From assembly GCA_940337035.1 (NCBI GenBank), contig CALNHX010007721.1, forward strand, positions 1 through 64,000: DNA of 64,000 nt, written 5' to 3'. The notes beneath the pieces are model-generated. The model was not told the origin of the DNA and ran no database searches. It was given only the letters and a program-made list of their open reading frames with translations. The stretch is from Agriotes lineatus (lineage: Eukaryota > Arthropoda > Insecta > Coleoptera > Elateridae). A program made the position numbers and the translations under genes. This document shows positions 54,074-64,000 of this stretch, piece after piece; position 1 is the stretch's first letter; each line of letters starts with the position of its first letter.

Positions 54074-54077
54074 TTTA
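53740..54077. repeat. 337-bp local tandem duplication at the end of B1
   Basis: TTTAGG at 53,740 and 54,077, each preceded by GGGGTGAACTTTGG and a GGGATGACCTATGG or GGGATGACC block, shows a 337-bp segment in tandem. The equivalent site at the B1 start (47.76 kb) has one TTTAGG only. Confidence 0.7.
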
Positions 54078-57000
54078 GGTGACCTTTGGTGACCTTTGGT
54101 GACCTTTGGTGACCTTTGGGGTGACCTTTGGTGACCTTTGGTGACCTTTGGTGACCTTTGGGGTGACCTTTGGTGACCTTTGGTGACCTTTGGGGTGACC
54201 TTTGGTGACCTTTGGGGTGACCTTTGGTGACCTTTGGTGACCTTTGGTGACCTTTGCTGACCTTTGGTGACCTTTGGGGTGACCTTTGGTGACCTTTGGG
54301 ATGACCTTTGGTGACCTTTGGTGACCTTTGGTGACCTTTGGTGACCTTTGGGGTGACCTTTGGTGACCTTTGGGGTGACCTTTGGTGACCTTTGGTGACC
54401 TTTGGGGTGACCTTTGGTGACCTTTGGGGTGACCTTTGGTGACCTTTGGGGTGACCTTTGGTGACCTTTGGTGACCTTTGGTGACCTTTGGTGACCTTTG
54501 GTGACCTTTGGGGTGACCTTTGGTGACCTTTGGGATGACCTTTGGTGACCTTTGGTGACCTTTGGTGACCTTTGGTGACCTTTGGGGTGACCTTTGGTGA
54601 CCTTTGGTGACCTTTGGTGACCTTTGGGGTGACCTTTGGTGACCTTTGGTGACCTTCGGTGACCTTTGGGGTGACCTTTGGTGACGTTTGGGGTGACCTT
54701 TGGTGACCTTTGGGGTGATCTTTGGTGACCTTTGGGGTGACTTTTGGTGACCTTTGGTAACTTTTGGTGACCTTTGGGGTGACCTTTGGGGTGACCTGTG
54801 TTGACCTTTGGGGTGACCTTTGGTGACCTTTGGTGACGTTTGGGGTGACCTTTGGTGACCTTTGGGGTGACCTTTGGTGACCTTTGGTGACCTTTGGGGT
54901 GATCTTTGGTGACCTTTGGGGTGACTTTTGGTGACCTTTGTAAACTTTTGGTGACCTTTGGGGTGACCTTTGGGGTGACCTGTGGTGACCTTTGGGGTGA
55001 CCTTTGGTGACCTTTGGTGACCTTTGGTGACCTTTGGTGACCTTTGGGGTGACCTTTAGTGACCTTTGGGGTGTCCTTTGGTGACCTTTGGTGACCTTTG
55101 GGGTGACCTTTGGTGACCTTTGGTGACCTTTGGTGACCTTTGGTGACCTTTGGGGTGACCTTTGGTGACCTGTGGTGACCTTTGGTGACCTTTGCTGACC
55201 TTTGGTGACCTTTGGTGACCTTTGGTGACCTTTGGGGTGACCTTTGGTGACCTTTGGGGTGACCTTTGGTGACCTTTGGTGACCTTTGGGGTGACCTTTG
55301 GTGACCTTTGGGGTGACCTTTGGTGACCTTTGGGGTGACCTTTGGTGACCTTTGGTGACCTTTGGTGACCTTTGGTGACCTTTGGGGTGACCTTTGGTGA
55401 CCTTTGGGATGACCTTTGGTGACCGTTGGTGACCTTTGGTGACCTTTGGTGACCTTTGGTGACCTTTGGGGTGACCTTTGGTGACCTTTGGTGACCTTTG
55501 GTGACCTTTGGGGTGACCTTTGGGGTGACCTTTGGTGACCTTTGGGGTGACCTTTGGTGACCTTTGGGGTGACCTTTGGTGACCTTTGGTGACTTTTGGT
55601 GACCTTTGGTGACCTTTGGTGACCTTTGGGGTGACCTTTGGTGACCTTTGGGATGACCTTTGGTGACCTTTGGTGACCTTTGGTGACCTTTGGTGACCTT
55701 TGGTGACCTTTGGGGTGACCTTTGGTGACCTTTGGGGTGACCTTTGGTGACCTTTGGTGACCTTTGGGGTGACCTTTGGTGACCTTTGGGGTGACCTTTG
55801 GTGACCTTTGGGGTGACCTTTGGTGACCTTTGGTGACCATTGGTGACCTTTGGTGACCTTTGGTGACCTTTGGTGACCTTTGGGGTGACCTTTGGTGACC
55901 TTTGGGGTGACCTTTGGTGACCTTTGGTGACCTTTGGTGACCTTTGGTGACCTTTGGGGTGACCTTTAGTGACCCTTGGGGTGACCTTTGGTGACCTTTG
56001 GTGACCTTTTGGGATGACCTTTGGTGACCTTTGGGGTGACCTTTGGTGACCTTTGGTGACCTTTGGTGACCTTTGGTGACCATTGGTGACCTTTGGGGTG
56101 ACCTTTGGTGACCTTTGGGGTGACCTTTGGTGACCTTTGGTGACCTTTGGTGACCTTTGGTGACCTTTGGGGTGACCTTTAGTGACCTTTGGGGTGACCT
56201 TTGGTGACCTTTGGTGACCTTTGGGGTGACCTTTGGTGACCTTTGGTGACCTTTGGTGACCTTTGGGGTGACCTTTGGTGACCTGTGGTGACCTTTGGTG
56301 ACCTTTGCTGACCTTTGGTGACCTTTGGTGACCTTTGGTGACCTTTGGGGTGACCTTTGGTGACCTTTGGGGTGACCTTTGGTGACCTTTGGTGACCTTT
56401 GGGGTGACTTTTGGTGACCTTTAGGGTGACCTTTGGTGACCTTTGGGGTGACCTTTGGTGACCTTTGGTGACCTTTGGTGACCTTTGGTGACCTTTGGTG
56501 ACCTTTGGGGTGACTTTTGGTGACCTTTGGGATGACCTTTGGTGACCTTTGGTGACCTTTGGTGACCTTTGGTGACCTTTGGTGACCTTTGGGGTGACCT
56601 TTGGTGACCTTTGGTGACCTTTGGTGACCTTTGGGGTGACCTTTGGTGACCTTTGGGGTGACCTTTGGTGACCTTTGGGGTGACCTTTGGTGACCTTTGG
56701 GGTGACCTTTGGTGACCTTTGGTGACCTTTGGTGACCTTTGGTGACCTTTGGTGACCTTTGGGGTGACCTTTGGTGACCTTTGGGATGACCTTTGGTGAC
56801 CTTTGGTGACCTTTGGTGACCTTTGGTGACCTTTGGTGACCTTTGGGGTGACCTTTGGTAACCTTTGGTGACCTTTGGTGACCTTTGGGGTGACCTTTGG
56901 TGACCTTTGGGGTGACGTTTGGTGACCTTTGGGGTGACCTTTGGTGACCTTTGGTGACCTTTGGTGACCTTTGGTGACCTTTGGTGACCTTTGGTGACCT

Positions 57001-60000
57001 TTGGGGTGACCTTTGGTGACCTTTGGGATGACCTTTGGTGACCTTTGGTGACCTTTGGTGACCTTTGGTGACCTTTGGTGACCTTTGGGGTGACCTTTGG
57101 TGACCTTTGGGGTGACCTTTGGTGACCTTTGGTGACCTTTGGGGTGACCTTTGGTGACCTTTGGGGTGACCTTTGGGGTGACCTTTGGTGACCTTTGGTG
57201 ACCTTTGGTGACCTTTGGTGACCTTTGGTGACCTTTGGGGTGACCTTTGGTGACCTTTGGGATGACCTTTGGTGACCTTTGGTGACCTTTGGTGACCTTT
57301 GGTGACCTTTGGTGACCTTTGGGGTGACCTTTGGTGACCTTTGGTGACCTTTGGTGACCTTTGGGGTGACCTTTGGTGACCTTTGGGGTGACCTTTGGTG
57401 ACCTTTGGGGTGACCTTTGGTGACCTTTGGTGACCTTTGGTGACCTTTGGTGACCTTTGGTGACCTTTGGGGTGACCTTTGGTGACCTTTGGGATGACCT
57501 TTGGTGACCTTTGGTGACCTTTGGTGACCTTTGGTGACCTTTGGTGACCTTTGGGGTGACCTTTGGTGACCTTTGGGGTGACCTTTGGTGACCTTTGGTG
57601 ACCTTTGGGGTGACCTTTGGTGACCTTTGGGGTGACCTTTGGTGACCTTTGGGGTGACCTTTGGTGACCTTTGGTGACCATTGGTGACCTTTGGGGTGAC
57701 CTTTGGGGTGACCTTTGGTGACCTTTGGTGACCTTTGGTGACCTTTGGTGACCTTTGGGGTGACCTTTAGTGACCTTTGGGGTGACCTTTGGTGACCTTT
57801 GGTGACCTTTGGGGTGACCTTTGGTGACCTTTGGTGAACTTTGGTGACCTTTGGTGACCTTTGGGGTGACCTTTGGTGACCTGTGGTGACCTTTGGTGAC
57901 CTTTGCTGACCTTTGGTGACCTTTGGTGACCTTTGGTGACCTTTGGGGTGACCTTTGGTACCTTTGGGGTGACCTTTGGTGACCTTTGGTGACCTTTGGG
58001 GTGACCTTTGGTGACCTTTGGGGTGACCTTTGGTGACCTTTGGGGTGACCTTTGGTGACCTTTGGTGACCTTTGGTGACCTTTGGTGACCTTTGGTGACC
58101 TTTGGGGTAACCTTTGGTGACCTTTGGGATGACCTTTGGTGACCTTTGGTGACCTTTGGTGACCTTTTGTGACCTTTGGTGACCTTTGGGGTGACCTTTG
58201 GTGACCTTTGGTGACCTTTGGTGACCTTTGGGGTAACCTTTGGTGACCTTTGGGGTGACCTTTGGTGACCTTTGGGGTGACCTTTGGTGACCTTTGGTGA
58301 CCTTTGGTGACCTTTGGTGACCTTTGGTGACCTTTGGGGTGACCTTTGGTGATCTTTGGGATGACCTTTGGTGACCTTTGGTGACCTTTGGTGACCTTTG
58401 GTGACCTTTGGTGACCTTTGGGGTGACCTTTGGTGACCTTTGGGGTGACCTTTGGTGACCTTTGGTGACCTTTGGGGTGACCTTTGGTGACCTTTGGGGT
58501 GACCTTTGGTGACCTTTGGGGTGACCTTTGGTGACCTTTGGTGACCTTTGGGGTGACCTTTGGTGACCTTTGGTGACCTTTGGGGTGACCTTTGGGATGA
58601 CCTTTGGTGACCTTTGGTGACCTTTGGTGACCTTTGGGGTGACCTTTGGTGACCCTTGGGATGACCTTTGGTGACCTTTGGTGACCTTTGGTGACCTTTG
58701 GTGACCTTTGGTGACCTTTGGGGTGACCTTTGGTGACCTTTGGGGTGACCTTTGGTGACCTTTGGGGTGACCTTTGGTGACCTTTGGTGACCTTTGGGGT
58801 GAACTTTGGTGACCTTTGGGATGACCTTTGGTGACCTTTGGTGACCTTTGGTGACCTTTGGTGACCTTTGGTGACCTTTGGTGACCTTTAGGTGACCTTT
58901 GGTGACCTTTGGTGACATTTGGTGACCTTTGGGGTGACCTTTGGTGACCTTTGGTGACCTTTGGTGACCTTTGGGGTGACCTTTGGTGACCTTTGGTGAC
59001 CTTTGGGGTGACCTTTGCTGACCTTTGGTAACCTTTGGTGACCTTTGGGGTGACCTTTGGTGACCTTTGGGGTGACCTTTGGTGACCTTTGGTGACCTTC
59101 GGTGACCTTTGGTGACCTTTGGTGACCTTTGGTGACCTTTGGGGTGACCTTTGGTGACCTTTGGTGACCTTTGGGGTGACCTTTGCTGACCTTTGGTAAC
59201 CTTTGGTGACCTTTGGGGTGACCTTTGGTGACCTTTGGGGTGACCTTTGGTGACCTTTGGGGTGACCTTTGGTGACCTTTGGTGACCTTCGGTGACCTTT
59301 GGTGACCTTTGGTGACCTTTGGTGACCTTTGGGGTGACCTTTGGTGACCTTTGGGGTGACCTTTGGTGACCTTTGGTGACCTTTGGGGTGACCTTTGGTG
59401 ACCTTTGGTGACCTTTGGGGTGACCTTTGGTGACCTTTGGGGTGACCTTTGGTGACCTTTGGTGACCATTGGTGACCTTTGGGGTGACCTTTGGTGACCT
59501 TTGGGGTGACCTTTGGTGACATTTGGTGACCTTTGGTGACCTTTGGTGACCTTTGGTGACCTTTGGGGTGACCTTTAGTGACATTTGGGGTGACCTTTGG
59601 TGACCTTTGGTGACCTTTGGGGTGACCTTTGGTGACCTTTGGTGACCTTTGGTGACCTTTGGTGACCTTTGGGGTGACCCTTGGTGACCTTTGGGGTGAC
59701 CTTTGGTGACCTTTGGGGTGACCTTTGGTGACCTTTGGTGACCTTTGGGGTGACCTTTGGTGACCTTTGGGGTGACCTTTGGTGACCTTTGGGGTGACCT
59801 TTGGTGACCTTTGGTGACCTTTGGGGTGAACTTTGGTGACCTTTGGGATGACCTATGGTGACCTTTGGTGACCTTTGGTGACCTTTGGGGTGACCTTTGG
59901 TGACCTTTGGTGACCTTTGGGGTGAACTTTGGTGACCTTTGGGATGACCTTTGGTGACCTTTGGTGACCTTTGGTGACCTTTGGTGACCTTTGGTGACCT

Positions 60001-60345
60001 TTGGTGACCTTTAGGTGACCTTTGGTGACCTTTGGTGACCTTTGGTGACCTTTGGGGTGACCTTTGGTGACCTTTGGTGACCTTTGGTGACCTTTGGGGT
60101 GACCTTTGGTGACCTTTGGTGACCTTTGGGGTGACCTTTGGTGACCTTTGGTGACCTTTGGGGTGAACTTTGGTGACCTTTGGGATGACCTATGGTGACC
60201 TTTGGTGACCTTTGGTGACCTTTGGGGTGACCTTTGGTGACCTTTGGTGACCTTTGGGGTGAACTTTGGTGACCTTTGGATGACCTTTGGTGACCTTTGG
60301 TGACCTTTGGTGACCTTTGGTGACCTTTGGTGACCTTTGGTGACC
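54074..60345. repeat. 6.3-kb higher-order repeat copy B2
   Basis: This is a near-identical neighbour of B1. Over the 1.8 kb from 51,494 (57,767 in B2) only a few substitutions were noticed, for example GTAACC at about 53,062 against GTGACC in B2. Its offset to B3 is 6,272 at 54,077 and 54,942 and 6,273 at 55,425. Like B1 it ends with a duplicated ~337-bp segment carrying CCTATGG and TTTAGG. Confidence 0.85.
54711..54986. repeat. Diverged cassette 14 (B2), TGTAAAC type
   Basis: This is the B2 partner of cassette 13 at 6,261 bp, with the consensus GGGGTGACC at the end. Confidence 0.75.
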
Positions 60346-60349
60346 TTTA
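60013..60349. repeat. 337-bp local tandem duplication at the end of B2
   Basis: TTTAGG markers are at 60,013 and 60,349. The 336-bp spacing is one base short of B1 because GGGATG has become GGATG near 60,280. Confidence 0.7.
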
Positions 60350-60980
60350 GGTGACCTTTGGTGACCTTTGGTGACCTTTGGTGACCTTTGGGGTGACCTT
60401 TGGTGACCTTTGGTGACCTTTGGTGACCTTTGGGGTGACCTTTGGTGACCTTTGGTGACCTTTGGGGTGACCTTTGGTGACCTTTGGGGTGACCTTTGGT
60501 GACCTTTGGTGACCTTTGGTGACCTTTGCTGACCTTTGGTGACCTTTGGGGTGACCTTTGGTGACCTTTGGGATGACCTTTGGTGACCTTTGGTGACCTT
60601 TGGTGACCTTTGGTGACCTTTGGGGTGACCTTTGGTGACCTTTGGGGTGACCTTTGGTGACCTTTGGTGACCTTTGGGGTGACCTTTGGTGACCTTTGGG
60701 GTGACCTTTGGTGACCTTTGGGGTGACCTTTGGTGACCTTTGGTGACCTTTGGTGACCTTTGGTGACCTTTGGTGACCTTTGGGGTGACCTTTGGTGACC
60801 TTTGGGATGACCTTTGGTGACCTTTGGTGACCTTTGGTGACCTTTGGTGACCTTTGGGGTGACCTTTGGTGACCTTTGGTGACCTTTGGTGACCTTTGGG
60901 GTGACCTTTGGTGACCTTTGGTGACCTTTGGTGACCTTTGGGGTGACCTTTGGTGACGTTTGGGGTGACCTTTGGTGACC

Positions 60981-61260
60981 TTTGGGGTGATCTTTGGTGA
61001 CCTTTGGGGTGACTTTTGGTGACCTTTGGTAACTTTTGGTGACCTTTGGGGTGACCTTTGGGGTGACCTGTGTTGACCTTTGGGGTGACCTTTGGTGACC
61101 TTTGGTGACGTTTGGGGTGACCTTTGGTGACCTTTGGGGTGACCTTTGGTGACCTTTGGTGACCTTTGGGGTGATCTTTGGTGACCTTTGGGGTGACTTT
61201 TGGTGACCTTTGTAAACTTTTGGTGACCTTTGGGGTGACCTTTGGGGTGACCTGTGGTGA
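60981..61260. repeat. Diverged cassette 15 (B3), TGTAAAC type
   Basis: This is the B3 partner of cassette 14 at 6,272 bp (TGTAAAC at 61,214 against 54,942), with no internal difference noticed. Confidence 0.75.
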
Positions 61261-63404
61261 CCTTTGGGGTGACCTTTGGTGACCTTTGGTGACCTTTGGT
61301 GACCTTTGGTGACCTTTGGGGTGACCTTTAGTGACCTTTGGGGTGTCCTTTGGTGACCTTTGGTGACCTTTGGGGTGACCTTTGGTGACCTTTGGTGACC
61401 TTTGGTGACCTTTGGTGACCTTTGGGGTGACCTTTGGTGACCTGTGGTGACCTTTGGTGGACCTTTGCTGACCTTTGGTGACCTTTGGTGACCTTTGGTG
61501 ACCTTTGGGGTGACCTTTGGTGACCTTTGGGGTGACCTTTGGTGACCTTTGGTGACCTTTGGGGTGACCTTTGGTGACCTTTGGGGTGACCTTTGGTGAC
61601 CTTTGGGGTGACCTTTGGTGACCTTTGGTGACCTTTGGTGACCTTTGGTGACCTTTGGGGTGACCTTTGGTGACCTTTGGGATGACCTTTGGTGACCGTT
61701 GGTGACCTTTGGTGACCTTTGGTGACCTTTGGTGACCTTTGGGGTGACCTTTGGTGACCTTTGGTGACCTTTGGTGACCTTTGGGGTGACCTTTGGGGTG
61801 ACCTTTGGTGACCTTTGGGTGACCTTTGGTGACCTTTGGGGTGACCTTTGGTGACCTTTGGTGACTTTTGGTGACCTTTGGTGACCTTTGGTGACCTTTG
61901 GGGTGACCTTTGGTGACCTTTGGGATGACCTTTGGTGACCTTTGGTGACCTTTGGTGACCTTTGGTGACCTTTGGTGACCTTTGGGGTGACCTTTGGTGA
62001 CCTTTGGGGTGACCTTTGGTGACCTTTGGTGACCTTTGGGGTGACCTTTGGTGACCTTTGGGGTGACCTTTGGTGACCTTTGGGGTGACCTTTGGTGACC
62101 TTTGGTGACCATTGGTGACCTTTGGTGACCTTTGGTGACCTTTGGTGACCTTTGGGGTGACCTTTGGTGACCTTTGGGGTGACCTTTGGTGACCTTTGGT
62201 GACCTTTGGTGACCTTTGGTGACCTTTGGGGTGACCTTTAGTGACCCTTGGGGTGACCTTTGGTGACCTTTGGTGACCTTTTGGGATGACCTTTGGTGAC
62301 CTTTGGGGTGACCTTTGGTGACCTTTGGTGACCTTTGGTGACCTTTGGTGACCATTGGTGACCTTTGGGGTGACCTTTGGTGACCTTTGGGGTGACCTTT
62401 GGTGACCTTTGGTGACCTTTGGTGACCTTTGGTGACCTTTGGGGTGACCTTTAGTGACCTTTGGGGTGACCTTTGGTGACCTTTGGTGACCTTTGGGGTG
62501 ACCTTTGGTGACCTTTGGTGACCTTTGGTGACCTTTGGGGTGACCTTTGGTGACCTGTGGTGACCTTTGGTGACCTTTGCTGACCTTTGGTGACCTTTGG
62601 TGACCTTTGGTGACCTTTGGGGTGACCTTTGGTGACCTTTGGGTGACCTTTGGTGACCTTTGGTGACCTTGGGGTGACTTTTGGTGACCTTTAGGGTGAC
62701 CTTTGGTGACCTTTGGGGTGACCTTTGGTGACCTTTGGTGACCTTTGGTGACCTTTGGTGACCTTTGGTGACCTTTGGGGTGACTTTTGGTGACCTTTGG
62801 GATGACCTTTGGTGACCTTTGGTGACCTTTGGTGACCTTTGGTGACCTTTGGTGACCTTTGGGGTGACCTTTGGTGACCTTTGGTGACCTTTGGTGACCT
62901 TTGGGGTGACCTTTGGTGACCTTTGGGGTGACCTTTGGTGACCTTTGGGGTGACCTTTGGTGACCTTTGGTGACCTTTGGTGACCTTTGGTGACCTTTGG
63001 TGACCTTTGGGGTGACCTTTGGTGACCTTTGGGATGACCTTGGTGACCTTTGGTGACCTTTGGTGACCTTTGGTGACCTTTGGTGACCTTTGGGGTGACC
63101 TTTGGTGACCTTTGGTGACCTTTGGTGACCTTTGGGGTGACCTTTGGTGACCTTTGGGGTGACGTTTGGTGACCTTTGGGGTGACCTTTGGTGACCTTTG
63201 GTGACCTTTGGTGACCTTTGGTGACCTTTGGTGACCTTTGGTGACCTTTGGGGTGACCTTTGGTGACCTTTGGGATGACCTTTGGTGACCTTTGGTGACC
63301 TTTGGTGACCTTTGGTGACCTTTGGTGACCTTTGGGGTGACCTTTGGTGACCTTTGGGGTGACCTTTGGTGACCTTTGGTGACCTTTGGGGTGACCTTTG
63401 GGGT

Positions 63405-63505
63405 GACCTTTGGTGACCTTTGGTGACCTTTGGTGACCTTTGGTGACCTTTGGTGACCTTTGGTGACCTTTGGTGACCTTTGGTGACCTTTGGTGACCTT
63501 TGGGG
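63405..63505. repeat. Long run of 10-bp units at the B3 deletion
   Basis: Roughly nine to ten 10-bp units in a row lie where B3 loses about 1.17 kb relative to B2, so this is the likely join. Confidence 0.55.
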
Positions 63506-64000
63506 TGACCTTTGGTGACCTTTGGGGTGACCTTTGGTGACCTTTGGTGACCTTTGGGTGACCTTTGGTGACCTTTGGGGTGACCTTTGGTGACCTTTGG
63601 GGTGACCTTTGGTGACCTTTGGTGACCTTTGGGGTGACCTTTGGTGACCTTTGGTGACCTTTGGGGTGACCTTTGGGATGACCTTTGGTGACCTTTGGTG
63701 ACCTTTGGTGACCTTTGGGGTGACCTTTGGTGACCCTTGGGATGACCTTTGGTGACCTTTGGTGACCTTTGGTGACCTTTGGTGACCTTTGGTGACCTTT
63801 GGGGTGACCTTTGGTGACCTTTGGGGTGACCTTTGGTGACCTTTGGGGTGACCTTTGGTGACCTTTGGTGACCTTTGGGGTGAACTTTGGTGACCTTTGG
63901 GATGACCTTTGGTGACCTTTGGTGACCTTTGGTGACCTTTGGTGACCTTTGGTGACCTTTGGTGACCTTTAGGTGACCTTTGGTGACCTTTGGTGACATT

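Larger units (their letters stand above)
60280..63560. other. Third, sparser set of short indels
   Basis: GGATGACC near 60,280, GGTGGACC near 61,460, GGGTGACC near 61,818, 62,641 and 63,556, CCTTGGGGTG near 62,670 and GATGACCTTGG near 63,040 are not present in B1 or B2 at the matching places. Confidence 0.6.
1..64000. repeat. 10/12-bp satellite array filling the window
   Basis: Every stretch I read is built of head-to-tail GGTGACCTTT (10 bp) and GGGGTGACCTTT (12 bp) units, with GGGATGACCTTT as a frequent 12-bp variant. In a hand count of 23 consecutive spacings from 56,161 to 56,400, 17 were 10 bp and 6 were 12 bp, a mean of 10.5 bp, which implies about 6,000 units in the window. Orientation never flips in what I read. 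The plus strand is rich in G and T. CpG is absent from the consensus and appears only in variants such as GACGTTT, TTCGG and ACCGTTGG. Both ends of the window lie inside the array, so its full length is unknown. No gap over a few bases is free of the unit, so there is no intergenic sequence to describe. It is best called a satellite or very large minisatellite; its chromosomal position and function cannot be read from the sequence. Confidence 0.98.
60346..64000. repeat. 6.3-kb higher-order repeat copy B3, partial
   Basis: B3 follows B2 at about 6,272 bp through TGTAAAC (61,214), ACCGTTGG (61,698), ACCCTTGGGG (62,244) and TTTAGGG (62,693). GACGTTT at 63,164 is at 6,247 bp. After that, ACCCTTGGGATG (63,733) and TTTAGG (63,971) match B2 at only 5,081 bp, so about 1.17 kb of B2 is missing between roughly 63.2 and 63.7 kb. 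The window ends inside the copy. Confidence 0.78.

Noticed and set aside
1..64000. CRISPR array
   Set aside because: There are no unique spacers; repeats abut directly with units of 10-12 bp.
1..64000. Telomere or interstitial telomeric repeat
   Set aside because: The unit is GGTGACCTTT or GGGGTGACCTTT, with no TTAGGG-type units. TTTAGG occurs only as scattered point variants far apart, so the likeness to plant-type TTTAGGG is chance.
1..64000. G-quadruplex array from the GGGG runs
   Set aside because: GGGG runs are usually 20 bp or more apart with only GG between, so canonical short-loop quadruplexes are not expected.
1..64000. tRNA, rRNA or other RNA gene; promoters or terminators
   Set aside because: No clover-leaf, box A/B, rRNA core or TATA-like sequence is seen; low-complexity repeats cannot hold such genes here.

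Overview
The whole 64 kb window is one uninterrupted tandem-repeat (satellite) array. I see no unique sequence, protein gene, RNA gene, transposon or CRISPR array in it. Two unit types build it, always in the same orientation: a 10-bp unit GGTGACCTTT and a 12-bp unit GGGGTGACCTTT, the second carrying two extra G. A common 12-bp variant is GGGATGACCTTT. Point-mutated units (TTTAG, CCATTGG, CTGTGG, TTTGCTGACC, GTGTCC, TTCGG, GACGTTT, GTAAAC, TGATCTTT, GGTAACTTTT) recur in fixed order and act as bar codes that reveal larger repeats.

This kind of DNA points to a large eukaryotic chromosome (satellite or heterochromatic block, or a large minisatellite). Short G/T-skewed arrays of this style are familiar to me from vertebrate and especially bird genomes, but nothing here fixes the organism; that is a weak inference.

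Layout, read from bar-code markers: 1-1,676 is the tail of an earlier copy of a long unit. 1,677-15,249 and 15,250-28,875 are two tandem copies of a ~13.6 kb higher-order unit (A1, A2). 28,876-32,477 starts like a third copy, then becomes a shorter ~3.6 kb block. 32,478-47,760 is a mosaic of the same sub-blocks in a less regular order. 47,761-54,073 and 54,074-60,345 are two copies of a ~6.3 kb unit (B1, B2), and 60,346-64,000 is a third, cut by the window end and apparently missing ~1.2 kb internally. Between copies I found only scattered substitutions and indels of whole units (10, 20 or 22 bp). The exceptions are patches at ~24.2-31.6 kb, 34.8-35.8 kb and 60.3-63.6 kb with many 1-2 bp indels, which look like consensus errors.

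Long open frames on the minus strand (up to 5,371 codons) are a by-product of the repeat: its minus-strand consensus has no stop in any frame. They are not annotated as genes. The most notable property is that the minus strand of almost every unit reads AAAGGTCA, the exact NBRE motif of NR4A-type nuclear receptors. The AGGTCA half-sites are spaced as DR4 (10-bp units) or DR6 (12-bp units), with a mean spacing close to one DNA helical turn. Any binding role is inference.
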